Both the position numbers and the translations under genes were made by a program. From assembly GCF_009712035.1 (NCBI RefSeq), contig NZ_VILB01000009.1, positions 1 through 64,000 of the forward strand: a DNA stretch of 64,000 nucleotides, read 5' to 3'. The notes beneath the pieces are model-generated. The model saw only the letters and a program-made list of their open reading frames with translations. It had not been told where the DNA came from and made no database searches. This DNA comes from Anabaena sp. UHCC 0187 (lineage in GTDB: Bacteria; Cyanobacteriota; Cyanobacteriia; Cyanobacteriales; Nostocaceae). Below are positions 37,609-46,966 of this stretch, piece after piece. Each line of letters begins with the position of its first letter. The first letter of the stretch is position 1.

Positions 37609-38133
37609 TTAATTTTTCATTCTAATGGATGCGCCTAATATCTCTGATATCCAAACTTCAATGTTGCGGATAGGATGGGAACGGAGGGCTGTAAAATCGG
37701 GATGGATAATTGGCTCAACTAAAATTGTAAACATTCCTAGACGATTACCGGCTAAGACATCTGTAAACAAGCGATCGCCTACCATGCCTACTTGATGTGC
37801 TGGTAAATTCATCTCTTGCAACGCTGCCCGAATTTTCCGACGGGAGGGTTTAGCTGCACCTAAATAGTAAGGTAAATTGAGAGAACGGGCAATACCACCA
37901 ATTCGCGCTTCACTTAAATTATTACTGACTAACCACAATGCTGTACAAGTACGAATTTCTTCTATCCATGCTTGCAGTTCCGGGAAAGTAGAACTTGTTG
38001 TCATAGGTACTAAAGTTTCATCCACATCTAATACCAGCCCTTTCAGCCCATATTGTTTAATTACATCTGGTGTCAGTGTTAAAACTGAACCGGCTAACAT
38101 CAAGTTAGGCTCTAATAGATGGTTGCGAGTCAT
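37609..38133 (-). CDS. YqeG-family HAD phosphatase
   Basis: About 174 residues of the HAD subfamily IIIA, YqeG type. HAD motif I is GLVLDVDETLVPM, motif II is WLVSNNLSEARI, and motif III/IV is the AAKPSRRKIRAAL followed by VGMVGDRLFTDVLAGNRLGM. The Asp nucleophile and the GDR...TD acid residues are intact. In plants the relative is a phosphatidylglycerophosphate phosphatase; here the substrate is inferred at best. Start at ATG 38133; an upstream ATG at 38151 would add six residues. Confidence 0.9.
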   Translation of the reverse strand: MTRNHLLEPNLMLAGSVLTLTPDVIKQYGLKGLVLDVDETLVPMTTSSTFPELQAWIEEIRTCTALWLVSNNLSEARIGGIARSLNLPYYLGAAKPSRRKIRAALQEMNLPAHQVGMVGDRLFTDVLAGNRLGMFTILVEPIIHPDFTALRSHPIRNIEVWISEILGASIRMKN

Positions 38134-38175
38134 AGTTTTATCTTCTTTCATAAAGGTAAGAGGTAAGAGTAATTA

Positions 38176-38210
38176 AATTACCAATTACCAATTACCAATT
38201 ACCAATTACC
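38176..38210. repeat. AATTACC tandem repeat
   Basis: Five exact AATTACC heptamers between the YqeG and DUF3727 genes; same unit as the reverse complement of the arrays near 36102. Confidence 0.85.
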
Positions 38211-38212
38211 AA

Positions 38213-38785
38213 TTACTCAACTTCATTAAACAGATGTTCTTCTAACAGGGGTTGAAATTTACGGAACTCTTCAGGAGAAAGTAGTTCTGGTTCACCATTT
38301 TTTGTAATTCTGGCAAAAAAGAGCAGAGGATCAAGGGGAGTATAAATTGCATACTCTTGTTCATCATGATAAAAAGTGGCAATTTCCATTAATTGCTCTG
38401 GTTCTAAACCGTTTTCTTCATCGTCAAGTTCTAAAGTGAAGAATTTCGATTCATCTTCAGGAGGCAACTCACCTGCTACAGTCAAGGCATAAGCAGTATT
38501 CTTGAGAATCAGGTTTTGCTCAGAAAGCACAGCTTGAGCAGTGCCAAAAATTTCGTCAATGATATCATCATCTTCCACCAAGACGGCTTCTTCTTCGTCG
38601 CCATCAGCTTGCCAGGCAAAAATTTCTATTGGTGCATCCACAGGGAGAAGGAGAACATATTTTTCTCCCTCTACTGAGAGATTATGCTCAATGTAACATT
38701 CTAGTGTCCGTTTTAGTTCATCTGTTAAAATCAGAGAACTTTCGGAATCGGGATCATTGTCTTCAGAAAAGGGAGATGAATTCAT
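38213..38785 (-). CDS. DUF3727 protein
   Basis: A 190-residue acidic protein of the DUF3727 family, conserved in cyanobacteria and chloroplasts with no assigned function. Segments: LTDELKRTLECYIEHNLSVE, YVLLLPVDAPIEIFAWQ, ENGLEPEQLMEIATFYHDEQ and YTPLDPLLFFAR. No membrane segment. ATG at 38785 (MNSSPFSED) is preferred over an upstream codon. It lies in a same-strand run with ruvX and the GNAT gene upstream. Confidence 0.9.
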   Translation of the reverse strand: MNSSPFSEDNDPDSESSLILTDELKRTLECYIEHNLSVEGEKYVLLLPVDAPIEIFAWQADGDEEEAVLVEDDDIIDEIFGTAQAVLSEQNLILKNTAYALTVAGELPPEDESKFFTLELDDEENGLEPEQLMEIATFYHDEQEYAIYTPLDPLLFFARITKNGEPELLSPEEFRKFQPLLEEHLFNEVE

Positions 38786-38912
38786 AGCTGAATTATGTAA
38801 TTTTAACAATACTCTTAAATATGGAAATCATTAAACCGTTAAATGACAGCCGATGTCAACCATAAATTCAGAGATACAAGCAATAGTTTTTAGAATACCA
38901 TGTTAAAAGGAA

Positions 38913-39413
38913 TCACTCATCGGTAAATGCTACTGATCTCTGTACAGAACTGCGTCTAGCATCTAGCCATTGTTGTAAAATCAATGCAGCAGCCTTACGA
39001 TCAATTAAACCCTTATTCCTAGACGGGGAACGATTCTCAGCTATTATCAGTTGTTCTGCTTGATAAGAAGTTAATCTTTCATCCATATATTCCAAAGGAA
39101 GTTTGAGCGCAGTCGCTAGTCTAGCGGCAAATTTCTGGACATGACGGGCTTGAAACCCTATAGTACCGTCCATTGAATAAGGTAAACCAACAACGAGAAT
39201 TTGTACCTGTCGCTCATTGACTATTTGTTGAATTTTCTCTACATCTTCAACAAAAGACTTACGCTCAATTGTTGTAATCCCTGTAGCAATTAGACCAGTC
39301 CCATCACATCCCGCTAACCCGATGCGTTTACTACCAACATCCACGCCCAAAGCGGAGATAAATGATTTTGATTGCTGTTGAGAGATCACGCTATTGTTGC
39401 TCCTGGGGTTCAT
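38913..39413 (-). CDS. ruvX: Putative Holliday junction resolvase RuvX/YqgF
   Basis: About 166 residues of the RNase H-like YqgF/RuvX family, implicated in rRNA maturation and Holliday junction handling. Motifs: ALGVDVGSKRIGLAGCDG with the first catalytic Asp, VVGLPYSMDGTIGFQA, YMDERLTSYQAEQ with the second acidic cluster, and the C-terminal DRKAAALILQQWLD. I start at the ATG at 39413 (MNPRSNNS), which overlaps the upstream GNAT stop by 23 bases and suggests coupling. Confidence 0.93.
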   Translation of the reverse strand: MNPRSNNSVISQQQSKSFISALGVDVGSKRIGLAGCDGTGLIATGITTIERKSFVEDVEKIQQIVNERQVQILVVGLPYSMDGTIGFQARHVQKFAARLATALKLPLEYMDERLTSYQAEQLIIAENRSPSRNKGLIDRKAAALILQQWLDARRSSVQRSVAFTDE

Positions 39414-40635
39414 CTGCGGCTGAGTCTGACTGACAAGGTGTATCCATATTAGAGGTTTTATGGGTGAAAGCCACAATTTCTGACTGCATCGGTATAGCTC
39501 TTTCTGGCTGTACCTGCTGTGTTTGCGGCACCCATGACATCCCCCCAGGGATAGGTTTCCGAGTTGGTTGGAGTCCTTGTAACATTTCTTGCCACTGAAT
39601 CCCTTCTAGGGAGACAAATTTCGATTCTCGCAGTTTATGCCAGACTGAGCGAGACATGATCAGGGTATGTTCTCTGCGTTTAGCCCCAATGCGCTCTAAA
39701 TATGCTTCTCTCTCTGGTTGATAGTCTGAAGAAGCTAATTGTAATCCTTGTTGGGGAAAATCTTGAGCAATGCGGGCTAATTGAGATAATAGTTCAGGAT
39801 ATAACCAAGTATAAGCCGGATGAACCGTAAGAGTTGCTACATGAGGCTTGCTACCTGTGCGATCAAGTTGCACCTGAAAATAACCAATGGCTGCTTTCCG
39901 CTGGGGTTCAAAGACATAACCACTCACTACCTCACTTTTCGTCATCCACTGCTTGAGGGCATCAGCAATAGCCCCAAACAAAGTGGTTTTAAAGTCGTGG
40001 GTGTGCCGGTCAAATACTTGCCTTACCAAAGGAGGCATTGATGCTGTATCTAGTTGATATAGCAAGGGAGCATCAGCATTACTCACCGGTAATAGGTTGG
40101 GTAAATCTGGTTCGGTTTGGATTAATTCGGCTAATAACTGGGGACTAATTTCCCAGTAGGTCATTTCTGCCAGCCGTTGAAATCCATTGTGCCGATACAG
40201 GGCTAAGGCATCAACGTCATTGATATTAACTTCTAATATCCACGTCCGCGCTTCTAAAATTGATTCAAAGCAATGGCGTAGTAGTTGGGAACCTACTCCC
40301 ATCCTATCGCCAGTACCTTCTAACATCACTTTATCAATGCGCCAAGTGCTGCGGGTTCGGTTAAATGGTGATACTTGAATCATTCCCAAAAGTATCCGTC
40401 CCTGTTCAGCAACATAGCCCCAGAAGCGGTACTGTAATGGGTTGGGAAACCAACTTAAGAATTTGAGTAACCCATACCAGCGTCGTAGCCATTGCATTTG
40501 CTGCACGGCTGCACCAGCTTCTTGGGGAGAAAGATGGGACAATGATTCTTGAGTTAAGCGATCAATTCCGTCCAAATCCCTATGTTGGACTGGTCGGATA
40601 ACAACGCTGAGGTTTCGAGGGAGTAGTGAAGTCAT
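39391..40635 (-). CDS. GNAT-family N-acetyltransferase
   Basis: A 414-residue protein with an N-terminal GNAT acetyl-CoA domain: SVVIRPVQHRDLDGIDRLTQ, VMLEGTGDRMGVGSQLLRHC (acetyl-CoA loop) and ALYRHNGFQRLAEMTYWE. The following 230 residues are like a second, diverged GNAT-type half without clear cofactor motifs. Substrate unknown. It overlaps the 3' neighbour ruvX. Cyanobacterial members of this size are consistently found next to ruvX, to my recollection, but I cannot verify this here. Confidence 0.85.
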   Translation of the reverse strand: MTSLLPRNLSVVIRPVQHRDLDGIDRLTQESLSHLSPQEAGAAVQQMQWLRRWYGLLKFLSWFPNPLQYRFWGYVAEQGRILLGMIQVSPFNRTRSTWRIDKVMLEGTGDRMGVGSQLLRHCFESILEARTWILEVNINDVDALALYRHNGFQRLAEMTYWEISPQLLAELIQTEPDLPNLLPVSNADAPLLYQLDTASMPPLVRQVFDRHTHDFKTTLFGAIADALKQWMTKSEVVSGYVFEPQRKAAIGYFQVQLDRTGSKPHVATLTVHPAYTWLYPELLSQLARIAQDFPQQGLQLASSDYQPEREAYLERIGAKRREHTLIMSRSVWHKLRESKFVSLEGIQWQEMLQGLQPTRKPIPGGMSWVPQTQQVQPERAIPMQSEIVAFTHKTSNMDTPCQSDSAADEPQEQQ

Positions 40636-40858
40636 TTTGATTCAAGCCGCCATTTAACCTTTAAAAAATATGATTGGTGATGTAATACTGCAATTATTTT
40701 AACGGCTTTTTTCTCTTAGGTCTTGCTCCCAAAGAGTGATTTTCTTAACTAAATGTGTAAAAAAATATAAAAAGCAGAAGTTGCCAGTATACCCTTGGGG
40801 TGAAAACTACAATATCTGCTTCTATTCTATGTTAATTCTGGTGAAAATGCTTTTAAAT

Positions 40859-41065
40859 CTATAGACCTTGACGAGAAGCGAATTTTTCAAAGTCTGCTTG
40901 GGTTTGATGAAGTAATTGCTGACGACTATCTTCTACTTTCTGTTTAAAGCTGGGAACCACGTTGCGAGCTTGTAGTGTCATATGCAACTGTAAATGAGCA
41001 ACATATTCACTAATATCTTGATTATCTACAGTTGCGCCCGTTAGTACATTTGATTCCATTGCCAC
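40859..41065 (-). CDS. Small conserved cyanobacterial protein
   Basis: A 68-residue mostly helical protein (DISEYVAHLQLHMTLQARNV, then QKVEDSRQQLLHQTQADFEK). No family I recognise. A good AAGGAG site precedes it by 6 bases if it starts at the GTG at 41065, and by 12 if it starts at the ATG at 41059 (MESNVLTG). Monocistronic. Confidence 0.6.
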   Translation of the reverse strand: MAMESNVLTGATVDNQDISEYVAHLQLHMTLQARNVVPSFKQKVEDSRQQLLHQTQADFEKFASRQGL

Positions 41066-41196
41066 TGGGTTCTCCTTTGTGTAATCGCTTGACTAGATCA
41101 AAAGCTATCACGTTTTTTACTTAGCTTCTGATTTCGCAATGAAGTGTAATGAACAGGGAACAGGGGGGAGACTTATCTTCTTCTTTCTTCTTTCTT

Positions 41197-41260
<64 letters not shown>

Positions 41261-41261
41261 C

Positions 41262-42476
41262 TTACTCCATGACGGCTAATACGGATTTTGGTAATAGTTT
41301 TTCTTTAAACCAAATAATTCTCGCGGGAACATTATCTAGTTTGACTCCGGCTTTTTCTAAGTTCAATCTTTCGGAAATTGCTAAAATCAAATTATCACAA
41401 TTAGCCTTTCTGACTTGAGCAAATTTCTTTTGTAAATATTCTGGTCGCCAATAACCAACAATTTCTAATATAAATACCCGTCCGTCAGGATGAACTAGGC
41501 GAAAATCGGGAATCATTACACTTCCAGGAATGGGAATTAAATCCACTTCTCTTTCTAAGATCCAACCACTTTTTAAAGCATCCCACTTACTAGCAAAAGA
41601 TTCCTCTAACATACTATCATAGGGTTTACCTGGGGGATAGTGAGAGACTAATCCACATTCAGAATTAAGGGTAAAACGTCCTATTCTCGGTTCATTTGTG
41701 TAAAAATCACGGGTTTGCAAGGTTGCAGATAAACTCCATTTCGTGACATGAAGTAGTGCGGGAATTAACTTAGCTATGGCTAAACCATAACGGGTACTGG
41801 AAGTAAATAAACTGGTAGGCCCATCTACACTAATTGTAAAACCATGATCGGCATCACCTTCAATATAAGCCATTAATTGAAATAGCTTTAAATAACGAAA
41901 TAGAAGTTTATATTCTCCGGGAACATTACGATGAGCATTTAATACTAATTGACTAGCTTTATAAAAAACTCCTTGAATTTGAGATAAATTATAACGATGT
42001 AAAACGTCTTCTGGTTTAGGAGCATCAAAAGCAGTTAAAATTTTATTTTCTGATAAATCAGCATAAAGTCCATTTCTAATTTGAGCAGGTAAAACTTCTT
42101 GATTAAGTTCTTGGCTTAAATCATCAGCAATTTTATTTAAAGTAATCTCCGTTGATTCCCGACTAGAAACGGATTTTGCTGCTAAAGCAAATACTTTTGC
42201 TCTTAACATAGGTGGTTCGAGGGGACTAACTATTTCAAAGGTGCAAAAACCACTTTTAATAATATAAGCCAAACCCCGCTTCATGCGGTAATCTGTAGTA
42301 TCTCCTTCAAAGTCTGCTAATTGACGTTCTAATAATCCTTGAGTTTTTCCCACTGCTTCCTGAAAAAAGCTAATTAATTCAGTCGCTAAACTCAAATGTT
42401 TTTGATCAAGTTTCAGTCTCTTTGGGATGATTTCCTCGCCGTTTTGGCGGTGTATCAGTAAATCCGTTGGTAACAT
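41262..42476 (-). CDS. DUF790 nuclease (Bax1-like)
   Basis: A 404-residue DUF790 protein, the family of archaeal Bax1, a RecB-like nuclease that partners XPB helicase. N-terminal PTDLLIHRQNGEEIIPKRL; the C-terminal nuclease region has VDLIPIPGSVMIPDFRLVHP, VFILEIVGYWRPEYLQKKFA with PD..(E)-type residues (IPDF, LEIVGYW) and LILAISERLNL. It overlaps the upstream helicase gene by 71 bases, so the pair is surely co-expressed. A helicase-nuclease machine for DNA repair or defence is inferred. Confidence 0.9.
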   Translation of the reverse strand: MLPTDLLIHRQNGEEIIPKRLKLDQKHLSLATELISFFQEAVGKTQGLLERQLADFEGDTTDYRMKRGLAYIIKSGFCTFEIVSPLEPPMLRAKVFALAAKSVSSRESTEITLNKIADDLSQELNQEVLPAQIRNGLYADLSENKILTAFDAPKPEDVLHRYNLSQIQGVFYKASQLVLNAHRNVPGEYKLLFRYLKLFQLMAYIEGDADHGFTISVDGPTSLFTSSTRYGLAIAKLIPALLHVTKWSLSATLQTRDFYTNEPRIGRFTLNSECGLVSHYPPGKPYDSMLEESFASKWDALKSGWILEREVDLIPIPGSVMIPDFRLVHPDGRVFILEIVGYWRPEYLQKKFAQVRKANCDNLILAISERLNLEKAGVKLDNVPARIIWFKEKLLPKSVLAVME

Positions 42477-43962
42477 CTTTCTTTTTAGTTGAATAATTAA
42501 TTTCTAACTGTTCTGCTGCTTTTAAATCGCTTTTCTTTTCACTATTATAAACAACTTGTAAATTTGCTCTTTGCGGTTTTTCTTCTTGACTATTATTTTC
42601 TCCTCTGCGTCTGGCTGAAGTTGCCTCCTCGCTGGTGTCTTCGGCTATGACTTCATATAAAATTGCTTGTTTATTTTCTGTATTACCTTTTCGTAATATT
42701 CTCCCTAAACGTTGAATATATTCCCTAGTTGAACCTGTTCCTGATAAGATAATTGCAATACTAGCTGCGGGAACATCTACACCTTCATTTAAGACATTAG
42801 AAGCCACTAAAGTATTATATTCACCTGATTTAAATTTAGTTAATATTTCATGCCTTTCCTTAACTGGTGTTTGATGAGTAATTGCCGGAATTAATAAATC
42901 TTGGGAAATGCGGTAAACTGTGGCATTATCAGCGGTAAAAATTAAAATTCTTTCGGGATAATGGGTGGCTAATAAATCTACAAGTACCCGGATTTTACCG
43001 TCAGTCCCCAAAGCGATTTCTTTGGCTTGACGATGTGATAACATTGCTCTCCGTCCAGGTTGAGAACGCGCACTCATTTGCACAAACATTTGCCAACCAG
43101 GGAGACTTCCTAAAGAGATTTTTGATTGCTTTAAAAAATCGTTACGAGTTTGAATTAATTGGTTATATTTTTCCCGTTCTAATTGAGATAATTTAACTTT
43201 AATTTGCACAATTTCATGGGCTGCTAAAGCTTTTCCTGCTAAATCTTCAGCGCATTTGCGATAAACTTCTTTACCAATCAGAATATTTAAATCAGAGTGT
43301 TTACCATCTGTGCGTTCTGGGGTTGCGGAAAGTCCTAACCGATAGGGAGCGATGGCATATTCGGCAATAACTCTGTTAAAATCTGTAGGCAAATGGTGAC
43401 ATTCATCAAAAATTATCAAAGCATATTTATTACCTAAACTCTCTGCGTGAATAGCCGCACTATCATAGGTAGCAACTAAAATCGCTGTTCTATCCCGCGA
43501 ACCACCTCCCAGTAAACCTACTTCCGCGTCAGGAAAAGCCGCTACTAAGTGAGCATACCACTGGTGCATTAAGTCCAAGGTAGGGACGACAATTAACGTC
43601 GTGCGTGGTGTGGCTTGCATCGCCATTTGCGCTAAATACGTCTTACCTGCCGCGGTGGGTAGCACAACTACCCCCTGTCGTCCTAACCGTTTCCAAGCCG
43701 CTAACGCCTCATTTTGGTGGGGATAGGGACTCATTTCCAAACTAGCCACCAACTCTAAGGGATAAAAAGCTTTAGCTTCATCAATAAAATCTGTGGCTTC
43801 CGCTTGGAGGGCTTCAACTAAGGAACGGTATCTAATTGCGGGAATCCGAAATTTTTCAATTCTATCATCCCAAATTGCATAGTCTATCCAAGTTTTACTT
43901 CGTGGTGGTGGGTGTAAAATTAACGTACCACGATCAAAAGTTAAAGTCGGGTGACGAACCAT
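42406..43962 (-). CDS. XPB-like DEAD/DEAH helicase
   Basis: A 518-residue SF2 helicase: Walker A LPTAAGKTYLAQMA near 101-110, DECH box LIIFDECHHLPTDF, SATPERTDGKHSD, and in domain 2 ILIFTADNATVYRI, VASNVLNEGVDVPAASIAII and the QRLGRILRKG motif VI. The compact two-RecA architecture and its DUF790 partner fit the XPB-Bax1 pair known from archaea and some bacteria. The C-terminal 100 residues are charged and low complexity and overlap the start of the DUF790 gene. No N-terminal domain like that of eukaryotic XPB is seen. Confidence 0.9.
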   Translation of the reverse strand: MVRHPTLTFDRGTLILHPPPRSKTWIDYAIWDDRIEKFRIPAIRYRSLVEALQAEATDFIDEAKAFYPLELVASLEMSPYPHQNEALAAWKRLGRQGVVVLPTAAGKTYLAQMAMQATPRTTLIVVPTLDLMHQWYAHLVAAFPDAEVGLLGGGSRDRTAILVATYDSAAIHAESLGNKYALIIFDECHHLPTDFNRVIAEYAIAPYRLGLSATPERTDGKHSDLNILIGKEVYRKCAEDLAGKALAAHEIVQIKVKLSQLEREKYNQLIQTRNDFLKQSKISLGSLPGWQMFVQMSARSQPGRRAMLSHRQAKEIALGTDGKIRVLVDLLATHYPERILIFTADNATVYRISQDLLIPAITHQTPVKERHEILTKFKSGEYNTLVASNVLNEGVDVPAASIAIILSGTGSTREYIQRLGRILRKGNTENKQAILYEVIAEDTSEEATSARRRGENNSQEEKPQRANLQVVYNSEKKSDLKAAEQLEINYSTKKKDVTNGFTDTPPKRRGNHPKETET

Positions 43963-44011
43963 TTATTTTCTCTCAATCCGGTTACACTGATTTAACTACT
44001 CATAACGCAAA

Positions 44012-45310
44012 ATGGGCAAGATGACTAATATCAATGCTATCAGAACCCAGCTAGAGGCAATTGTCAGCCCAGAAGTATTCGATTTCGAGACTGACGAAGA
44101 TTTTGCACAATCCTACAGAGAACAGCGGAAAACTTTCCTACTTAACCGCATGAAATTACAAGCCAAACTAATGATGATAATTGGCTTAACTCTGACTGCT
44201 TTTTTTATGTGGGTAAATGAAGGCATACCTCAAAAAATATCCGCTTTCAAAATTGGGTTATTACTTGAATTTTTTATTGTTGTCTGCTGGTTATTATGTA
44301 AAACACCTCTAGCCCGTCGTTATTTAGATATATTTTTTTTAGGATTATGTTGGTCTGTAACTTGTACTATTCAAATTTTTACAGCTTTATCATTTAATTA
44401 TGTTGAACCAATGACAAATATTTGGAACTTGATGTTTATTACTCAAGCCACAATTATTCCTGTCAAATGGCGGATACATTTAATAGGACAAGTGGGAACG
44501 ATGGTTTGTTATTTAGGATTATATACAATTTATAAACCCAAGTTTCAATTTCTAATTTCCCATTACATAGAACAAGGTTTATATTTATTTTGGACAGGAA
44601 CAATTTGTGTTTTTTCAGTTTATTTATATGAGAAACTCAAGAAAAAGGAATTTCGAGCGAAAAGAGAATTAGAAATAGCCCAAGAACAATCAGAACGGTT
44701 ATTATTAAATATTTTACCTGCGGTAATTGCTAAACAATTAAAACTACAACCGACAACTATTGCTGACAGTTTTCATGCAGTGACAGTATTATTTGCTGAT
44801 ATTGTTGGTTTTACAGAATTATCAAGTCGGACATCACCAGCAGAATTAGTAGAATTATTAAATCAAATATTTTGTTTATTTGACGAATTAGCAGAAATTC
44901 ATGGCATAGAAAAAATTAAGACAATTGGTGATGCTTATATGGCTGTTGCTGGTTTACCTAATTATCGCAGTGATCATGCTTTAGCTATAGCAAATATGGC
45001 ATTAGATATGCAAAAATCTGTGATTGAGTTTAATAAACAAAATAACCTATCTTTTCAGATTCGGGTGGGGATTAGTACAGGGCCAGTAGTTGCTGGGGTA
45101 ATTGGTTTAAAGAAATTTGCCTATGATTTGTGGGGTGATACGGTGAATACAGCCAGTCGCATGGAATCCCACGGTATACCAGATAATATCCAAATTTGTG
45201 AAGCTACTTATCAGTTGTTGAAAGATAAGTATTTGTTGGAAAAACGGGGTTTAATTAAAATTAAAGGCAAAGGGGAAATGATGACTTATTTACTACAAGG
45301 AGTAAAGTGA
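44012..45310 (+). CDS. Class III adenylate cyclase, membrane-bound
   Basis: A 432-residue protein with about six hydrophobic segments in residues 50-210, then a coiled linker (EKLKKKEFRAKRELEIAQEQ) and a class III cyclase domain: VTVLFADIVGFTELSSRTSP with both metal Asp residues, IEKIKTIGDAYMAVAG and FAYDLWGDTVNTASRME. The Lys in EKIKTIGD and Asp in YDLWGD are the adenine-specifying pair, so cAMP rather than cGMP is the expected product. It is divergent from the XPB-like gene. ATG at 44012 or 44021. Confidence 0.94.
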   Translation: MGKMTNINAIRTQLEAIVSPEVFDFETDEDFAQSYREQRKTFLLNRMKLQAKLMMIIGLTLTAFFMWVNEGIPQKISAFKIGLLLEFFIVVCWLLCKTPLARRYLDIFFLGLCWSVTCTIQIFTALSFNYVEPMTNIWNLMFITQATIIPVKWRIHLIGQVGTMVCYLGLYTIYKPKFQFLISHYIEQGLYLFWTGTICVFSVYLYEKLKKKEFRAKRELEIAQEQSERLLLNILPAVIAKQLKLQPTTIADSFHAVTVLFADIVGFTELSSRTSPAELVELLNQIFCLFDELAEIHGIEKIKTIGDAYMAVAGLPNYRSDHALAIANMALDMQKSVIEFNKQNNLSFQIRVGISTGPVVAGVIGLKKFAYDLWGDTVNTASRMESHGIPDNIQICEATYQLLKDKYLLEKRGLIKIKGKGEMMTYLLQGVK

Positions 45311-45413
45311 TATAGCAGGATTCAGGAAGAAGGAACAAGGGGTTAAAGTTTCTTGGTGGATGGCTTTTTCTATAAATGTTATCCCTCCTTCCAGTCAATA
45401 CCACTTTATTCTC

Positions 45414-46505
45414 CTATCGAGGTAGAAGAATCCGAATAATAGTTTGCTTACCAGGTATACTCTCAATGGAAAACTGTCCTCCATATAGTTCCACTGTTCT
45501 CTTAGCAATTGATAGTCCTAAACCAGAACCTTGTTGTTCGTAAATTTTACGTTCAAATTGGACATAACCACCAATGTTAGAAATTTGCTCTTGAGTCAGT
45601 CCCCGACCGTAATCAATTATATACAAATGAAAATCATCATCACTGGGATAGCCTATAATTTTCACTGTTGTATTTGGCAAGGAAAACTTAAAAGCATTAT
45701 CAATTAATTCTTCAAGAATTTTACTCAACTTCACTTCAGAGATTTTGACTACAGTATCAGAAATTTCTATCTCTAAATCTGCTTCTCTATCTACATCTTT
45801 AGCAATTTTTAAAGCGATCTTTTCAACTGCTGATTTGACAAAACTTTTAACCTGATTATTGCGAATATCAGTAACTTTTTGGGGATTTGACATTGAGATT
45901 TCTAGGTCTGCATACATGAGAAAGTTGATGGTAAGTTTGTGCAGACGCAGAGCAGATTTATGAATTAATTCCAGCATTTCTAAACTTTCTTCATTGTCAA
46001 TGGAATCATTTTCAAGAATTAATAAACTTGACAATCCTAAAATATGATTCAGAGGGGTATTAATTTCATGGGGTAGTGCATGACTAATACAAATACTTAA
46101 CTCATCTAATTTTTCCTGATTTTTTTGGTTTACCACCTCTTGTTTATTTAATCGAGTAGCAATTGATTGCAGTAATTCGTTAGCGCGAAAAGGTTTAGTT
46201 AAATAATCATCTGCCCCCAATTCCATCCCTTTACGTAAATCAGAAGGTTGTGATTTAGCTGTAAGAAATATAAAAGGAATTGTCATGGTGGAACTATCCT
46301 GACGTAGTTGGTCTAAGACACCATAACCATCTAATTCAGGCATCATCAAATCACAAATAATTAGGTCGGGTTTATTATCTTTTGCTAACTCTAAACCCTG
46401 CAATCCATTTTCTGCAACTATAGCGTGAAAATCCGATAATTCTAATATTTCCCGGATATTATTTCTGATATTAGGTTCATCTTCGATCACTAAAATTTTC
46501 TTCAT
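45414..46505 (-). CDS. Response regulator-histidine kinase hybrid
   Basis: A 363-residue protein. Residues 1-120 are a receiver domain (VIEDEPNIRNNIREI, phosphoacceptor Asp52 in LIICDLMMPELDGYG, Lys in FLTAKSQ). Residues 135-215 are a HisKA-like dimerisation region with candidate His146 in HALPHEINTPLNHI. Residues 230-363 are a HATPase domain: ELIDNAFKFSLPNTTV, YIIDYGRGL and QQGSGLGLSIAKR. Receiver-first order suggests it works as an internal relay or in response to another kinase. Partner unknown. Confidence 0.93.
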   Translation of the reverse strand: MKKILVIEDEPNIRNNIREILELSDFHAIVAENGLQGLELAKDNKPDLIICDLMMPELDGYGVLDQLRQDSSTMTIPFIFLTAKSQPSDLRKGMELGADDYLTKPFRANELLQSIATRLNKQEVVNQKNQEKLDELSICISHALPHEINTPLNHILGLSSLLILENDSIDNEESLEMLELIHKSALRLHKLTINFLMYADLEISMSNPQKVTDIRNNQVKSFVKSAVEKIALKIAKDVDREADLEIEISDTVVKISEVKLSKILEELIDNAFKFSLPNTTVKIIGYPSDDDFHLYIIDYGRGLTQEQISNIGGYVQFERKIYEQQGSGLGLSIAKRTVELYGGQFSIESIPGKQTIIRILLPR

Positions 46506-46966
46506 TTTTTCTGTCCTTGATTTTAGGTAGTTAATTTTTATTTACTTTAGACAAAATCTGCAAATAAGCAGATATAAAATTAGGTATACTATGTGTTATT
46601 TTTGGTCTATTTTACCTCTTGATTCCTAGAATTTTTGAAATATTCTCTTGGTAAAGTATGACTAAAGAACTATTTTTGCATCACATCACAATGGTTTTAT
46701 TTCAGCCAAGTTAATTCATGATTGGTTTCTACTCCTTGAGAAATGCTAGTAAAATCTAAATTTAGGTATATTTTCTTATCTCAACTAAGGTGTCCCGAAG
46801 ATATACAAAACGCTGAAACTACATACATTACTGTATACTGATATAGCATAACATTATACCATTTGTAAATATTCTCTCAGCAATGATATTGATCAAGCCC
46901 AATTCTCAACCTTCAAACCTGCTACAGCTACAATTAAAATTGTTGTGATGTTCTCTATTTGCTAAA
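46506..46966. other. Divergent intergenic region
   Basis: About 460 bases between the divergent hybrid kinase and TPR genes. AT-rich; no ORF, tRNA or clear structured RNA found. Promoters of both genes are presumably here. Confidence 0.5.
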
